Part shown: positions 52,166-61,898 of the stretch, piece by piece
How the letters are laid out: every line of letters begins with the position of its first letter
Numbering within the stretch: the first letter of the stretch is position 1
Assembly (NCBI GenBank): GCA_034520625.1
Contig: JAXHNI010000007.1
Coordinates: forward strand, 1 to 64,000
DNA length: 64,000 nt
Direction of reading: 5' to 3'
Source of the DNA: JAANXG01 sp034520625
GTDB taxonomy: Bacteria > Pseudomonadota > Gammaproteobacteria > Arenicellales > JAANXG01
Position numbers and translations under genes: made by a program
Notes under the pieces: model-generated
The model's input: only the letters and a program-made list of their open reading frames with translations
What the model was told of the DNA's origin: nothing
Databases searched by the model: none

Positions 52166-52829
52166 AGTATCCCTCCCGGCGTATCACCTTGGGCACGAGA
52201 GTGCGCGGTTGAGTGGTAACGGGTTGATAGACCACCCGCGCCTTCTCCGGGTCGTATCGCATTTCGACGTTGCCCACCAGCGGGAAGTCCTTCCGGAAGG
52301 GATGTCCTATGAATCCGTAGTCGGTAAGAATGCGGCGCAGGTCCGGGTGCCCCTCGAACACGATACCGAACAGATCAAAGGCCTCCCGCTCGAACCAGTT
52401 GGCCGCGCTCCAGATTTCGACCACAGAGGGCACGATCAGCGACTCCTGGTCCGGGTACGCCCGAATCCGCAGCCGCGCATTGTTCCTGGGACTCAGCAAG
52501 TGGTACACCACGGCGAACCGGGGGCCCTGCCAGGTTCCCACGGTTTCATGGGCGGGCTCCTCCACGTGCTCGCCAAGCCGCTGCTGGCCGCTGAAGGTCC
52601 GGATTGGCAGCCCTCCCTCGCTGTACCCGAACTGCGAATAGTCGACACCGCATACGTCGATCAGCTGTTCGAAGCTCATCGATTCATCGTCCCGGAGCCG
52701 CCGGCACAGCTTCAGCAACCGGTCACGGTCGATCTCGACCGTCAATTCGCCGTGCTGCTCACCGTGGCCGGTCAAAGCTTCCGGGAACCTGTCCTGCAGC
52801 CACTGCAGGATGGATTGGTTGCTCAACAT
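52149..52829 (-). CDS. nuoC: NADH-quinone oxidoreductase subunit C
   Basis: 226 residues, 30-kDa-type subunit. WFEREAFDLFGIVFEGHPDL and RRILTDYGFIGHPFRKDFPL are diagnostic. Separate from nuoD, unlike the fused nuoCD of E. coli. Confidence 0.97.
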   Translation of the reverse strand: MLSNQSILQWLQDRFPEALTGHGEQHGELTVEIDRDRLLKLCRRLRDDESMSFEQLIDVCGVDYSQFGYSEGGLPIRTFSGQQRLGEHVEEPAHETVGTWQGPRFAVVYHLLSPRNNARLRIRAYPDQESLIVPSVVEIWSAANWFEREAFDLFGIVFEGHPDLRRILTDYGFIGHPFRKDFPLVGNVEMRYDPEKARVVYQPVTTQPRTLVPKVIRREGYYDRDS

Positions 52830-52841
52830 GCGGACGCGACC

Positions 52842-53318
52842 CTAACGCGCGATGGTATTTGTTCTGCGGATTTTCTTCTGCAGCTGTATGATCCCGTACA
52901 GCAGAGCTTCCGCGGTGGGCGGACAACCGGGCACATACACGTCCACAGGCACGATCCGGTCGCAGCCCCGCGTCACGGAGTATGAGTAATGGTAGTAGCC
53001 CCCTCCGTTGGCGCAGGAACCCATTGATATGACCCACCGGGGCTCCGCCATCTGGTCGTAAACCTTCCGGAGCGCCGGTGCCATCTTGTTCACGAGCGTT
53101 CCCGCGACGATCATAACATCGGACTGCCGCGGGCTGGGCCTGAACATGACGCCGAACCGGTCCAGGTCGTACCGCGCGGCGCCGGCGTGCATCATTTCTA
53201 TGGCGCAGCAGGCAAGCCCGAACGTCATCGGCCACATGGAGCCGGTGCGTGTCCAGTTGATGAGCTTGTCCGCTGAGGTGGTAACCCAGCCTTTTTCGAG
53301 AATACCCTCGATTGACAA
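52842..53318 (-). CDS. nuoB: NADH-quinone oxidoreductase subunit B
   Basis: 158 residues. Holds cluster N2: adjacent cysteines in GLACCAIEMM, then MGSCANGGGYY and PGCPPTAEAL. 69 bp downstream of nuoA. Confidence 0.97.
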   Translation of the reverse strand: MSIEGILEKGWVTTSADKLINWTRTGSMWPMTFGLACCAIEMMHAGAARYDLDRFGVMFRPSPRQSDVMIVAGTLVNKMAPALRKVYDQMAEPRWVISMGSCANGGGYYHYSYSVTRGCDRIVPVDVYVPGCPPTAEALLYGIIQLQKKIRRTNTIAR

Positions 53319-53387
53319 TTTGCGCCTCTAAAAATCAGGTTAAGAAGCACCGCCGGCTGGCGGGCTCCCTGGTGATCATTATCCGGA

Positions 53388-53744
53388 CTATTCCCACTCG
53401 AGGGCGCCCTTCATCCACTCATATATGAAGCCGATGACCAGAACTCCCAGAAAAAGCATCATCGCCAGGAACCCGAATACGCCGATTTCCTCGAGCACGA
53501 TCGCCCAGGGAAACAGGAATGCGATCTCCAGATCGAAAATGATGAAAAGGATCGCCACCAGGTAGTAGCGCACATCGAACTTCATGCGGCTGTCCTCGAA
53601 GGCTTCGAACCCGCATTCGTACGACGACAGCTTTGCCTTGTCCGGTTTGTTGGGGGCAAGAACCCGGCTCAGAGCCAGCGGGATGATCCCCACAGCGGCA
53701 CCGATGACAAGAAACAAAAGTATGGGTACGTAGCTCTCTAGCAT
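53388..53744 (-). CDS. nuoA: NADH-quinone oxidoreductase subunit A
   Basis: 118 residues, three membrane helices. YECGFEAFEDSRMKFDVRYY, with the reactive loop cysteine, and FIIFDLEIAFLFPWA are the family signatures. First gene of the operon, about 60 bp after a good promoter. Confidence 0.97.
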   Translation of the reverse strand: MLESYVPILLFLVIGAAVGIIPLALSRVLAPNKPDKAKLSSYECGFEAFEDSRMKFDVRYYLVAILFIIFDLEIAFLFPWAIVLEEIGVFGFLAMMLFLGVLVIGFIYEWMKGALEWE

Positions 53745-53806
53745 TCAACGAAACGACGTTACGGGTTGTCATCGGGTATACCGCCGCACAGCCCGCGGCG
53801 CCGCTC

Positions 53807-53836
53807 AGTCTAGGCCGTGCCCAACGGTCAAGTCAA
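53807..53836 (-). promoter_or_regulatory. sigma-70-type promoter for the nuo operon
   Basis: On the minus strand TTGACT (53831-53836) and TAGACT (53807-53812) with an 18-bp spacer, in the 162-bp gap between tRNA-Leu and nuoA. Confidence 0.6.
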
Positions 53837-53906
53837 GGAGAGCCGGGGGTCGAGCTGCTGGACCGACAACGGCCAAGAACTACACCGAACAACCTCACTG
53901 TATGCC

Positions 53907-53991
53907 TGGTGCCGAAGGCCGGACTCGAACCGGCACGGCTTGCGCCACCGCCCCCTCAAGACGGCGTGTCTACCAATTCCACCACTTCGGC
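53907..53991 (-). tRNA. tRNA-Leu (anticodon GAG)
   Basis: 85-nt class II tRNA with a long variable arm. Acceptor GCCGAAG/CTTCGGC, anticodon loop CTTGAGG, T arm GCCGG-TTCGAGT-CCGGC, encoded CCA. Lies between secG and nuoA; a tRNA-Leu directly after secG is a conserved arrangement in many gammaproteobacteria. Confidence 0.97.
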
Positions 53992-54071
53992 ATTGATATT
54001 GCTGATCAACATGTGAGCCATGTCACAACTCGTTCACGAACTCCGGATCGTTGTGCATTTCCACGCGCCGG

Positions 54072-54455
54072 CTACTGGTCCGCGCCAGGGACCTCCGGTA
54101 TATCGCTCTGCCCGGAGTCGCCGCCGGCGTCCGGCACCGCCGGCGCCCCGTCCCCGCCGGCATCGCTGCGCTGAGATTCTTCGATCACCTGCTCGGTTAC
54201 CGATTGCGGCTCGGTTCTGTTTCCATATATATAGGCGAGCGACATGCTGGTAAAAAAGAAGACCGCTGCCAGCAGCGCGGTGCTCCGGCTCAGGAAGTTC
54301 GCCGAGCCCTGGGAACCGAATACGGTCTGAGACCCGCCGCCGCCACCGCCGCCGAAAGCCGCTCCCATACTTGCGCCCTTGCCCTGCTGCAGGAGCACCA
54401 GGACAACGATCGCAATGGCCACCAAAACATGAATTGCCAGTAATATATTCGCCAT
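54072..54455 (-). CDS. secG: preprotein translocase subunit SecG
   Basis: 127 residues: two helices (NILLAIHVLVAIAIVVLVLL and STALLAAVFFFTSMSLAYIY) separated by the glycine-rich KGASMGAAFGGGGGGGSQTV loop, with FGSQGSANFLSR typical of SecG. The acidic/Pro/Gly C-terminal tail is longer than in E. coli. 11 bp after tpiA. Confidence 0.96.
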   Translation of the reverse strand: MANILLAIHVLVAIAIVVLVLLQQGKGASMGAAFGGGGGGGSQTVFGSQGSANFLSRSTALLAAVFFFTSMSLAYIYGNRTEPQSVTEQVIEESQRSDAGGDGAPAVPDAGGDSGQSDIPEVPGADQ

Positions 54456-54466
54456 AATTTCAACTC

Positions 54467-55225
54467 TTAAGCGTTCGGCCAGGCGGCGCAGATCGCCATG
54501 AACTGACCCGCGTCGAGGGACGCCCCCCCGATTAAACCGCCGTCAATATCCGGTCGCGAAAACAGCCCCCCGGCATTGTCCGGCTTGACACTGCCGCCGT
54601 ACAGGATCCGCAGCCCTTCGGCAACACCCCGATTCAGTCCCGCAATGCGCTCGCGTATATAGTAATGCACATCCTGAGCCTGGTCCGGCGCCGCGGTCCG
54701 ACCGGTGCCAATCGCCCAGACCGGCTCGTAGGCGAGAAGCGCATTGGCCAGCTGCTCGACCCCGGTCTGATTTACCACCGCATCCAACTGGGCGGCGATC
54801 ACGGATTCCGTCCGGCCGGACTCCCTCTCGTCGAGTGTCTCACCCACACAGAGTATCGGAATCAGTCCGCATTGCTGCGCCGCTGCGAACTTGGCGGCAA
54901 CCACCGAACTGGTCTCACCATACATACCGCGGCGTTCCGAATGACCGACTATACAATAAGTGCATCCGGCATCCACCAGCATCGGGCCCGAGACCTCCCC
55001 GGTGTACGCCCCTTCGCCGTGCTCACACAGGTTCTGGCCTCCGACCCGGAGGGGCGCCCCGGCAATACGCTGGACAACATGGGCAATATGCACCGACGCG
55101 GGGCAAATTATGATCTCGACAGGGCCGGCGGTGTCCAATCCGGCAACGATACCGTCCACCAGCCCCGCGCTCCCGGCGCGATCACCGTGCATTTTCCAGT
55201 TTCCAGCAACAACGGGCTGCCGCAT
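54467..55225 (-). CDS. tpiA: triosephosphate isomerase
   Basis: 252 residues. AGNWKMHG (catalytic lysine), GHSERRGMYGE (histidine electrophile), AYEPVWAIGTG (catalytic glutamate) and YGGSVKPDN (phosphate loop) are intact. The ATG giving MRQPVVAGN is the family start; a longer frame exists upstream. Glycolysis/gluconeogenesis. Confidence 0.98.
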   Translation of the reverse strand: MRQPVVAGNWKMHGDRAGSAGLVDGIVAGLDTAGPVEIIICPASVHIAHVVQRIAGAPLRVGGQNLCEHGEGAYTGEVSGPMLVDAGCTYCIVGHSERRGMYGETSSVVAAKFAAAQQCGLIPILCVGETLDERESGRTESVIAAQLDAVVNQTGVEQLANALLAYEPVWAIGTGRTAAPDQAQDVHYYIRERIAGLNRGVAEGLRILYGGSVKPDNAGGLFSRPDIDGGLIGGASLDAGQFMAICAAWPNA

Positions 55226-55407
55226 AGAAGTCGTCTCTGTTGACGCGATGGACCGGAACAGCGCCTCGCGGCAGCACACGGAGCCGCATGGCCACCCGAC
55301 GGAAAGGAGCGCGATGTTACCGGCCCCACGTGGCAAACGCAATCCGGCAGTTGGAGCGAGGCCACCCGGTCCCGCGGGCCGTGGAGGACCAACAGCGGCC
55401 TCTCCGC

Positions 55408-56793
55408 TCAGGTGGTGGAGGCGGTACGCACCACCTCCGCCAGCTGCGCGCCAAGACGCTGAACCAGATCGGCGTCCATCCCTTCCACCATGACCCGGAT
55501 TACGGGCTCGGTACCCGAGGGCCTCAGAACCACGCGCCCTCTGTCGCCAAGGGCGGTTTCGGCCTCCTGTACCGCTTCCTCGATGCTACTGTCCGAGAAC
55601 GCATCAAAGCCGCCGTTGCCGCTTCGCCCCGTCACCGGGACATTCAGGATGGTCTGCGGGTATACCACCATGCCGCCGGCGAGCTCGGCCAGGGAAGATC
55701 CCGTGCGCACCATTGCCTGCACGACCTGGAGCGATGCGACGATACCGTCGCCGGTGGTGCACTTGTCCAGGCAGATGATGTGTCCGGAAGTTTCCCCTCC
55801 GAGCTCCCATCCATTCTCCGTCATCCGGCTCATGACGAAACGATCACCCACGCGGGTTCGGACGAAATCAATGTCCAGATCAGCGAGGGCATGCTCCAGA
55901 CCGAGGTTGGTCATCAAGGTGCCGACCACACCACCTTTCATGGTGCCGTGCCGGTGTCGCTCCCGCGCCAGCACGTACAGCGCCTTGTCACCGTTGACCA
56001 GGTCGCCGTTGCCGTCCACCAGGATCGTCCGGTCGCCGTCTCCATCCAGGGCTATACCGAGGTCGGCGCCTTCACGGACTACGGCTTCCTGCAGCCGCTC
56101 CGGTCGGGTGGAGCCGCAGCCATCGTTGATGTTAAAGCCGTTGGGCTCCGTCGCGATACTCTCCACGTCGGCCCCGAGCTCCGCAAACACGCTGGGAGCG
56201 ACGTGGTAGGCGGCACCGTTCGCACAGTCGACGACCAGCTTGATACCCCCCAGGGAAAGCCTGGAATCGATCGTGCTCTTGCAGAACTCTATATACCGGC
56301 CGGCCGCATCGGCGAAGCGCGTGGCCTTGCCCAGGTTCTCGGGCGCCACCACGGCCATGGGCCGGTCCATCTGTTCCTCGATCGCCTGCTCGACGGCGTC
56401 GTCCAGCTTGGCCCCGCGGGACGAAAAGAACTTGATGCCGTTGTCGTAGTAGGGGTTGTGGGACGCACTGATCACCACGCCGGCCTCCGCGCGCGCGGTT
56501 CGGGCGAGGTAGGCAATGGCCGGGGTGGGCATCGGCCCGAGGAGCGCGACGTCGACGCCCGCCGCGGAAAAGCCGGCCTCGAGCGCAGACTCCAGAAGAT
56601 ATCCGGAAACGCGTGTATCCTTGCCGATCAGCACCTTCACGCGACGGGATGCGCCGCGTTCCGACGACGCGCGAAACACGCAGCCGGCGGCCCAGCCCAG
56701 CTTCAGAACCGTCTGCGGCGAAATCGGTTCCTCACCGACCCGGCCGCGGACGCCGTCCGTCCCGAAGTATTTACGGCTTGCCAAGTGGGGCAC
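55408..56793 (-). CDS. glmM: phosphoglucosamine mutase
   Basis: 461 residues. Converts glucosamine-6-P to glucosamine-1-P for peptidoglycan and LPS. YFGTDGVRGRVGE start, phosphoserine loop ISASHNPYYDNGIKFF, metal loop ALDGDGDRTI and sugar loop GGETSGHII are present. Start codon is GTG. Normally follows folP directly; here a transporter locus intervenes. Confidence 0.98.
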   Translation of the reverse strand: MPHLASRKYFGTDGVRGRVGEEPISPQTVLKLGWAAGCVFRASSERGASRRVKVLIGKDTRVSGYLLESALEAGFSAAGVDVALLGPMPTPAIAYLARTARAEAGVVISASHNPYYDNGIKFFSSRGAKLDDAVEQAIEEQMDRPMAVVAPENLGKATRFADAAGRYIEFCKSTIDSRLSLGGIKLVVDCANGAAYHVAPSVFAELGADVESIATEPNGFNINDGCGSTRPERLQEAVVREGADLGIALDGDGDRTILVDGNGDLVNGDKALYVLARERHRHGTMKGGVVGTLMTNLGLEHALADLDIDFVRTRVGDRFVMSRMTENGWELGGETSGHIICLDKCTTGDGIVASLQVVQAMVRTGSSLAELAGGMVVYPQTILNVPVTGRSGNGGFDAFSDSSIEEAVQEAETALGDRGRVVLRPSGTEPVIRVMVEGMDADLVQRLGAQLAEVVRTASTT

Positions 56794-56897
56794 CTGCTGT
56801 TTCGTTGATCCAGGCGGGGAATTCTAGCATTGTTGCCCGCAGAGTCGGTCCAGCCGGAAGGACCCGGATCGCCGTCGCCGGGGGCCGACCGGTCGCC

Positions 56898-57860
56898 TCA
56901 GGGCTTGTCCGGATCGGCCGCGGGCGCTTCCTTTTTTGCCCGGGTAAGCCGGCTCAGCTCTCCGACGATACCCTGCCGGAACGTCAGCACGCAGGCCACG
57001 AATATGGAGCCGGTGATGATCGTGATCCAGGCACCGAATCCGGAGAGGTAGTTCTGCAGGGCGACCACCACAACGGCGCCGGCCGCGGGTCCGAATATGG
57101 TGCCCATACCGCCGAGCAGCGTCATCAGCACCACCTCCCCCGACATCTGCCAGTGAACATCAGTCAGGGTCGCCGACTGGAAGACGATGGATTTCGTAGC
57201 GCCCGCAAGGCCGGAGACGGCGGCGGAGATGGTGAAGGCGGCGATCTTGAACCGGGTGACGTGGTAGCCGAGGGACAGGACACGGGTCTCGTTCTCCCGG
57301 ATCGCCTTGAGCACTTCACCGAAAGGTGAATGAACGGTTCGGTAAATAATAAAGAATCCGATCGCGCAGACACCGAGGACGAAGTAATACATATTGTTGA
57401 TCTGTGACAGGTCAACGAGCCCCAGGAAAGTGCCGCGCGGAATTCCCTGGATTCCGTCCTCGCCGTAGGTGAACGGCGCCTGCAGGCAGAAGAAGTAGAC
57501 CATCTGCGCCAGGGCCAGCGTGATCATCGCGAAATAGATGCCGGAGCGGCGGGTCGCCAGCGACGCCACCACGAATCCCAGCACCCCGGCGCCGAGCGCG
57601 CCCATCAGAATCCCGATCTCGGTCGGAAACGCCCACTCCGTGACCATATGCCCGGTGAAGTAGGCCGCCATACCGAAGAACGCGGCATGCCCGAACGACA
57701 GCAGGCCGACGAAACCCAGAACCAGGTTGAAGGCGGTGGCGAACAACGCGAAACACAGCAGCTTCATCAGGAAGATGGGATAGATTCCCGTCAAGGGAAC
57801 GATCAGGAGAAAGCCCGTGATCAGAACCAGTAATACGATCTTGACGCCGGCAGCGTTCAT
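56898..57860 (-). CDS. livM: branched-chain amino acid-type ABC transporter permease (LivM)
   Basis: 320 residues, about ten helices. LVLGFVGLLSFGHAAFFGMAAY and IRENETRVLSLGYHVTRFKI are LivM signatures; the latter is the coupling loop to the ATPase. Start overlaps livH stop by ATGA. Last gene of the locus. Confidence 0.93.
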   Translation of the reverse strand: MNAAGVKIVLLVLITGFLLIVPLTGIYPIFLMKLLCFALFATAFNLVLGFVGLLSFGHAAFFGMAAYFTGHMVTEWAFPTEIGILMGALGAGVLGFVVASLATRRSGIYFAMITLALAQMVYFFCLQAPFTYGEDGIQGIPRGTFLGLVDLSQINNMYYFVLGVCAIGFFIIYRTVHSPFGEVLKAIRENETRVLSLGYHVTRFKIAAFTISAAVSGLAGATKSIVFQSATLTDVHWQMSGEVVLMTLLGGMGTIFGPAAGAVVVVALQNYLSGFGAWITIITGSIFVACVLTFRQGIVGELSRLTRAKKEAPAADPDKP

Positions 57861-58747
57861 GTGCGTGGCCGTCCAAACAGTCCGTGGGGCCGCAGCAGCA
57901 GCACGATTGCCATGATCACGAAAACCACGGTTGCCGAACCCTGCGGATAAAACGTCTTGGTCAGTCCCTCGATAATACCGATGCCCAGGCCGGTGACGAT
58001 CGAGCCCAGGACGGACCCGAGCCCACCGATGACGACGATGGCGAATACGACGATGATGAGATGCTGCCCCATCAACGGATTGACCTGGTAGATCGGCGCC
58101 GCCAGTACGCCGGCAAAGCCCGCCAGGGCCACCCCGAACCCGTAGGTCAGGGTCATCAGCAGCGGTACGTTGACCCCGAAGGCACGCACCAGCTCCTGGT
58201 CCTCGACCGCGGCCCGGAGATACGAGCCGATGCGGGTCTTTTCAATCAGCAGCCAGGTGCCGAAGCAAACCAGTAGCGAAGCCAGGACCACCCAGCCTCG
58301 ATAGAAAGGCAGATACATGAAACCGAGATTCCAGCCGCCCTGGAGCGCGGCCGGTATGGGATAGGGCTGCCCGGATACGCCATAGGCGTTGCGGAAAATC
58401 CCCTCGATCACCAGAGCGAGGCCGAACGTAAGCAACAGCCCGTACAGATGGTCAAGATGATAGAGATGACGCAGCATGGTCCGCTCGATCACGACGCCCA
58501 GGACGCCGACGACCAGCGGTGCCAGTATCAGGGCCGGCCAGTACGGCACACCCAGAAACTTGAGGAGAAACCAGGCCACGAACGCCCCGGTCATGTAGAG
58601 CGCGCCGTGGGCGAAGTTGATGACGTTGAGCATGCCGAATATGACGGCCAGACCAAGGCTCAGCAGCGCATAGAACGAGCCGTTGATCAGCCCCAGCAAC
58701 AGCTGCCCGAACAGGGCCTGGGGGGATATCCCCAACAATTCGAACAT
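57857..58747 (-). CDS. livH: branched-chain amino acid-type ABC transporter permease (LivH)
   Basis: 296 residues, eight or so helices. FGMLNVINFAHGALYMTGAF and the coupling segment VEDQELVRAFGVNVPLLMTL are diagnostic for LivH. Confidence 0.94.
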   Translation of the reverse strand: MFELLGISPQALFGQLLLGLINGSFYALLSLGLAVIFGMLNVINFAHGALYMTGAFVAWFLLKFLGVPYWPALILAPLVVGVLGVVIERTMLRHLYHLDHLYGLLLTFGLALVIEGIFRNAYGVSGQPYPIPAALQGGWNLGFMYLPFYRGWVVLASLLVCFGTWLLIEKTRIGSYLRAAVEDQELVRAFGVNVPLLMTLTYGFGVALAGFAGVLAAPIYQVNPLMGQHLIIVVFAIVVIGGLGSVLGSIVTGLGIGIIEGLTKTFYPQGSATVVFVIMAIVLLLRPHGLFGRPRT

Positions 58748-58805
58748 GAAGAGCTCCCGGCGAATGGCGCCGGCCCGGGCGCGGGGCCCGGGCCGGCGTC
58801 CCTAC

Positions 58806-60023
58806 TCAGTTGTTAACGAGAGGACAACGGCTTTCGGAAAGCGGTTGATACGCTTCGTCGCCGGGAATCGTCCGCAGGATATTGTAGTAGTCCCAGGCGC
58901 CGGAAGAGTCGCCCGGAGCCTTGACTTCCGCCAGGTACATATCATGCACCATGCGCCCGTCCGCACGGACAACACCATCCTTCGCGAAGAAGTCATTCAC
59001 CTTCATCTGCTTCATCTGATCAATGCTGGCCTTGCCACTGTCGTCCTTGATGGCATCGACGGCCTTGAGCCACTGGAGCGTCGACGAGTAGACGCCGGCG
59101 TGGATCATGGTCGGCTTCTGTCCCCCGCGGCGCTCGGCGAAGCGATCGGCGAAAGCCCTCGTTTCATCGTTCATGTCCCAGTAGAAGCCCGTGGTCAGTA
59201 CCAGGCCGCTGGCCACATCCAGACCGAGGGAATGAACATCGGTGATGAACATGAGCAGTGCGGCGAGCTGCTGTCCACCCTGGACGATGCCGAACTCGTT
59301 GGCCTGCTTGATCGAGTTGGTGGTGTCGCTGCCGGCGTTCGCCAGTCCGATGACCTTGGCGCCGGAGTTCTGCGCCTGAAGCAGGTAGGACGAGAAGTCC
59401 GACGAGCTCAGCGGATGCCGGACATTGCCGAGCACCTCACCGCCCTCGGACTCCACAACATTGGACGTGTCCTGTTCCAGGGAGTGACCGAAGGCGTAGT
59501 CCGCGGTAAGGAAGAACCAGGAGTCGCCGCCTTCCTGCACCACGGCGCGTCCCGTGCCGATGGCCAGCGCATACGTGTCGTAGGTGTAATGGACCGTGGT
59601 GGCCTGGCAGTCCTCGTTCGTGAGGCGAGTGGTCGCCGCGCCGTTGACGAGAAACGCCGTATCCTTGTCGCTGGTTACTTCCGCGACCGCCAGAGCGACC
59701 GACGAGGTGGGCACGTCGACGACAACGTCGACGCCGTCCTGGTCGATCCACTCGCGGACAATGTTGGATCCGACATCAGGCTTGTTCTGATGGTCGGCGG
59801 ACAGAATCTCGATCGGCTTGCCGTCCAGCGTACCGCCGAAATCCTCGACGGCCATGCGGGCCGCTTCCACCGAGCCTTCACCGGCCAGATCGGCGTAAAG
59901 GCCGGACTGGTCGTTCATGACGCCGATCCGGATGACATCGTCCGAAATCTCGGCGTTGGCGGACGTCGCCGCTAACGCGAGAGCGGCCGCCGTCATCATG
60001 GATTTTGCAATGGGTCTCATCAA
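58806..60023 (-). CDS. branched-chain amino acid-type ABC transporter substrate-binding protein
   Basis: 405 residues. Sec signal (SMMTAAALALAATSANA) then a Leu/Ile/Val-binding-type periplasmic fold: IRIGVMNDQSGLYADLAGEG, PIEILSADHQNKPDVGSNIV, WFFLTADYAFGHSLEQDT. Similar proteins bind amino acids, amides, urea or aromatic acids; the real ligand is unknown. Placed between livF and livH. Confidence 0.92.
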   Translation of the reverse strand: MMRPIAKSMMTAAALALAATSANAEISDDVIRIGVMNDQSGLYADLAGEGSVEAARMAVEDFGGTLDGKPIEILSADHQNKPDVGSNIVREWIDQDGVDVVVDVPTSSVALAVAEVTSDKDTAFLVNGAATTRLTNEDCQATTVHYTYDTYALAIGTGRAVVQEGGDSWFFLTADYAFGHSLEQDTSNVVESEGGEVLGNVRHPLSSSDFSSYLLQAQNSGAKVIGLANAGSDTTNSIKQANEFGIVQGGQQLAALLMFITDVHSLGLDVASGLVLTTGFYWDMNDETRAFADRFAERRGGQKPTMIHAGVYSSTLQWLKAVDAIKDDSGKASIDQMKQMKVNDFFAKDGVVRADGRMVHDMYLAEVKAPGDSSGAWDYYNILRTIPGDEAYQPLSESRCPLVNN

Positions 60024-60068
60024 TTCTCTCCTCAGTGATTCATTTACGGATAGTTACACGGACGGTTT

Positions 60069-60788
60069 CTACACGCCAAGATAGTCGTGCAGTTTGTCCA
60101 TGTTCTCTTCAAGCTGGTCGTTCGGAATGGTCTCGACGACACGGCCATGTTCCATGACGTAGTGGCGATTTGCAACTGCCGCCGCGAACTGGAAGTTCTG
60201 CTCGACCAGCAGAATCGTGTAGCCTCGCTCCTTGAGGCGGCCGATGACGTTGCGGATCTGCTGGATGATCACCGGCGCCAGGCCCTCGGTCGGCTCGTCC
60301 AGGAGAAGCATATCGGAGCCGGTCCGGAGAATGCGGCCTATGGCCAGCATCTGCTGTTCGCCCCCGGACAAGCGGGTGCCGGAGCTACGCTTACGCTCCT
60401 TCAGGTTGGGGAACAACTCATAGATTTCATCGATGGACAGTCCGCCCTCCCTGATCCTGGGCGGCAGCATCAGGTTTTCCTCGACGTCGAGGCTCGCGAA
60501 AATGCCCCGCTCCTCCGGGCAATAGGCAATGCCGGAACGCGCGACCTTGTCCGCCGCCAGGTCGACCAGCTCCCTGCCCTGGAACCGGATCGAGCCCGAA
60601 CGCTTGTCCACCATGCCCATGATCGACCTGAGCGTCGTGGTCTTGCCCGCCCCGTTGCGGCCGAGCAGCGTCACCACCTCGCCGCGATTCACCTTGAACG
60701 ACGCGCCATGCAGGATGTGCGACTCGCCGTAGTAGGCGTGAAGATCCTCTACTTCCAGCAGGGTGTTGTCGGCGGCGCCGTCAGTCAT
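60069..60788 (-). CDS. livF: branched-chain amino acid-type ABC transporter ATP-binding protein (LivF)
   Basis: 239 residues. Walker A LLGRNGAGKTTTLRSI, signature LSGGEQQMLAIGRIL, Walker B MLLLDEPTEGLAP. Overlaps livG by 8 nt. Confidence 0.95.
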   Translation of the reverse strand: MTDGAADNTLLEVEDLHAYYGESHILHGASFKVNRGEVVTLLGRNGAGKTTTLRSIMGMVDKRSGSIRFQGRELVDLAADKVARSGIAYCPEERGIFASLDVEENLMLPPRIREGGLSIDEIYELFPNLKERKRSSGTRLSGGEQQMLAIGRILRTGSDMLLLDEPTEGLAPVIIQQIRNVIGRLKERGYTILLVEQNFQFAAAVANRHYVMEHGRVVETIPNDQLEENMDKLHDYLGV

Positions 60789-61545
60789 CGCCGGTCCCCA
60801 TGTACGCCTTGCGTACTTCCGGATTCGTGGAGACTTCCTCGTAGCTCCCTTCTGCCAGGATCGAACCGCGCTGGAGAACGGTAATGGTATCGGACAGGTC
60901 CGCCACTACATCGAGATGGTGCTCCACCATGAGCACCGTGCGGTTCCGGGCAACGTGCCGGATGAGCTCCGATACACGCGTGATATCCGTGCGTCCCATC
61001 CCGGCCATCGGCTCATCGAGAAGCATCAGCTCGGGGTCCAGGGCCAGGGTGGTGGCGATCTCGAGTGCGCGCTTGCGGCCGTAGGGCAGCTCCACGGCTA
61101 GATCTTCCCTGTGCTCCTCGAGGCCCACGTCCGCGAGAAGCTCCAGGGCACGGGCGTTCAATCGTTCCAGAAACCGCTTGGGGCGCCAGAAGTGATAGGA
61201 AACCCCGGTGGGACGTTGAAGCGCAATGCGCACATTCTCCAGTACCGTGAGATGCGGGAATACCGCCGAGATCTGAAACGACCGGACCATGCCGAGACGC
61301 GCCAGGTCGGCCGGCCTGGCCTTCGTGATGTCCTCGCCCTTGTAGCGAATGCGGCCGTGAGTCGGATCGAGGAACTTGCTGATCAGGTTGAAAACGGTGG
61401 TCTTGCCGGCCCCGTTGGGGCCGATCAGCGCATGAATGGTCCCGGTGCGGACCTTCAGGTTGACGTCGGAGACCGCCGTGAATCCCTTGAAAGCCTTGGT
61501 CAGGGACTCGGTTTCAATGATATGACCGTCCGTCATTTCCGTCAT
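60781..61545 (-). CDS. livG: branched-chain amino acid-type ABC transporter ATP-binding protein (LivG)
   Basis: About 254 residues. Walker A LIGPNGAGKTTVFNLIS, and Walker B MLLDEPMAGM; the signature region reads LPYGRKRALEIATTL, as usual for LivG (no LSGGQ). ATG at 61545 follows GGGGGAG. First gene of the locus. Confidence 0.95.
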   Translation of the reverse strand: MTEMTDGHIIETESLTKAFKGFTAVSDVNLKVRTGTIHALIGPNGAGKTTVFNLISKFLDPTHGRIRYKGEDITKARPADLARLGMVRSFQISAVFPHLTVLENVRIALQRPTGVSYHFWRPKRFLERLNARALELLADVGLEEHREDLAVELPYGRKRALEIATTLALDPELMLLDEPMAGMGRTDITRVSELIRHVARNRTVLMVEHHLDVVADLSDTITVLQRGSILAEGSYEEVSTNPEVRKAYMGTGDD

Positions 61546-61898
61546 TTTCCCGCTCCCCCGGGCCGCGAACCGGTTGCCCGCCTCCCGCTGACGATTCGAC
61601 CGCGCGGAAAACGCGCCCACCCCAAAGCGGCCGAATCGGTGGACGACCCCCGGCCGGCGCCTGCCCGGGATGGGGCCTGCTGTGGATCATCAATCCCCGG
61701 GGCGCCCCGATGGCATACGCGGAGCGGCCCCGGCCTTTGTTCGGTAGGGATGATCAGCATGAACAGCGCTTCGACAGGATTACTGGAGCGGCTTTGTTGT
61801 AATCATATGGATCGCAATTCTAAACCATTTGCGTTTTCGTGCACAGCATCATGCCGCGGCACGGGCGGACCGGGCCTGCAGACGCCATCCCCGGATCT
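61546..61898. other. intergenic region between folP and the ABC transporter locus
   Basis: 353 bp without a gene. An AT-rich patch at about 61785-61840 (minus strand GGTTTAGAATTGCGATC, with a TAGAAT -10-like hexamer) probably holds the livG promoter; no clear -35 is seen. Nothing else is recognised. Confidence 0.4.
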
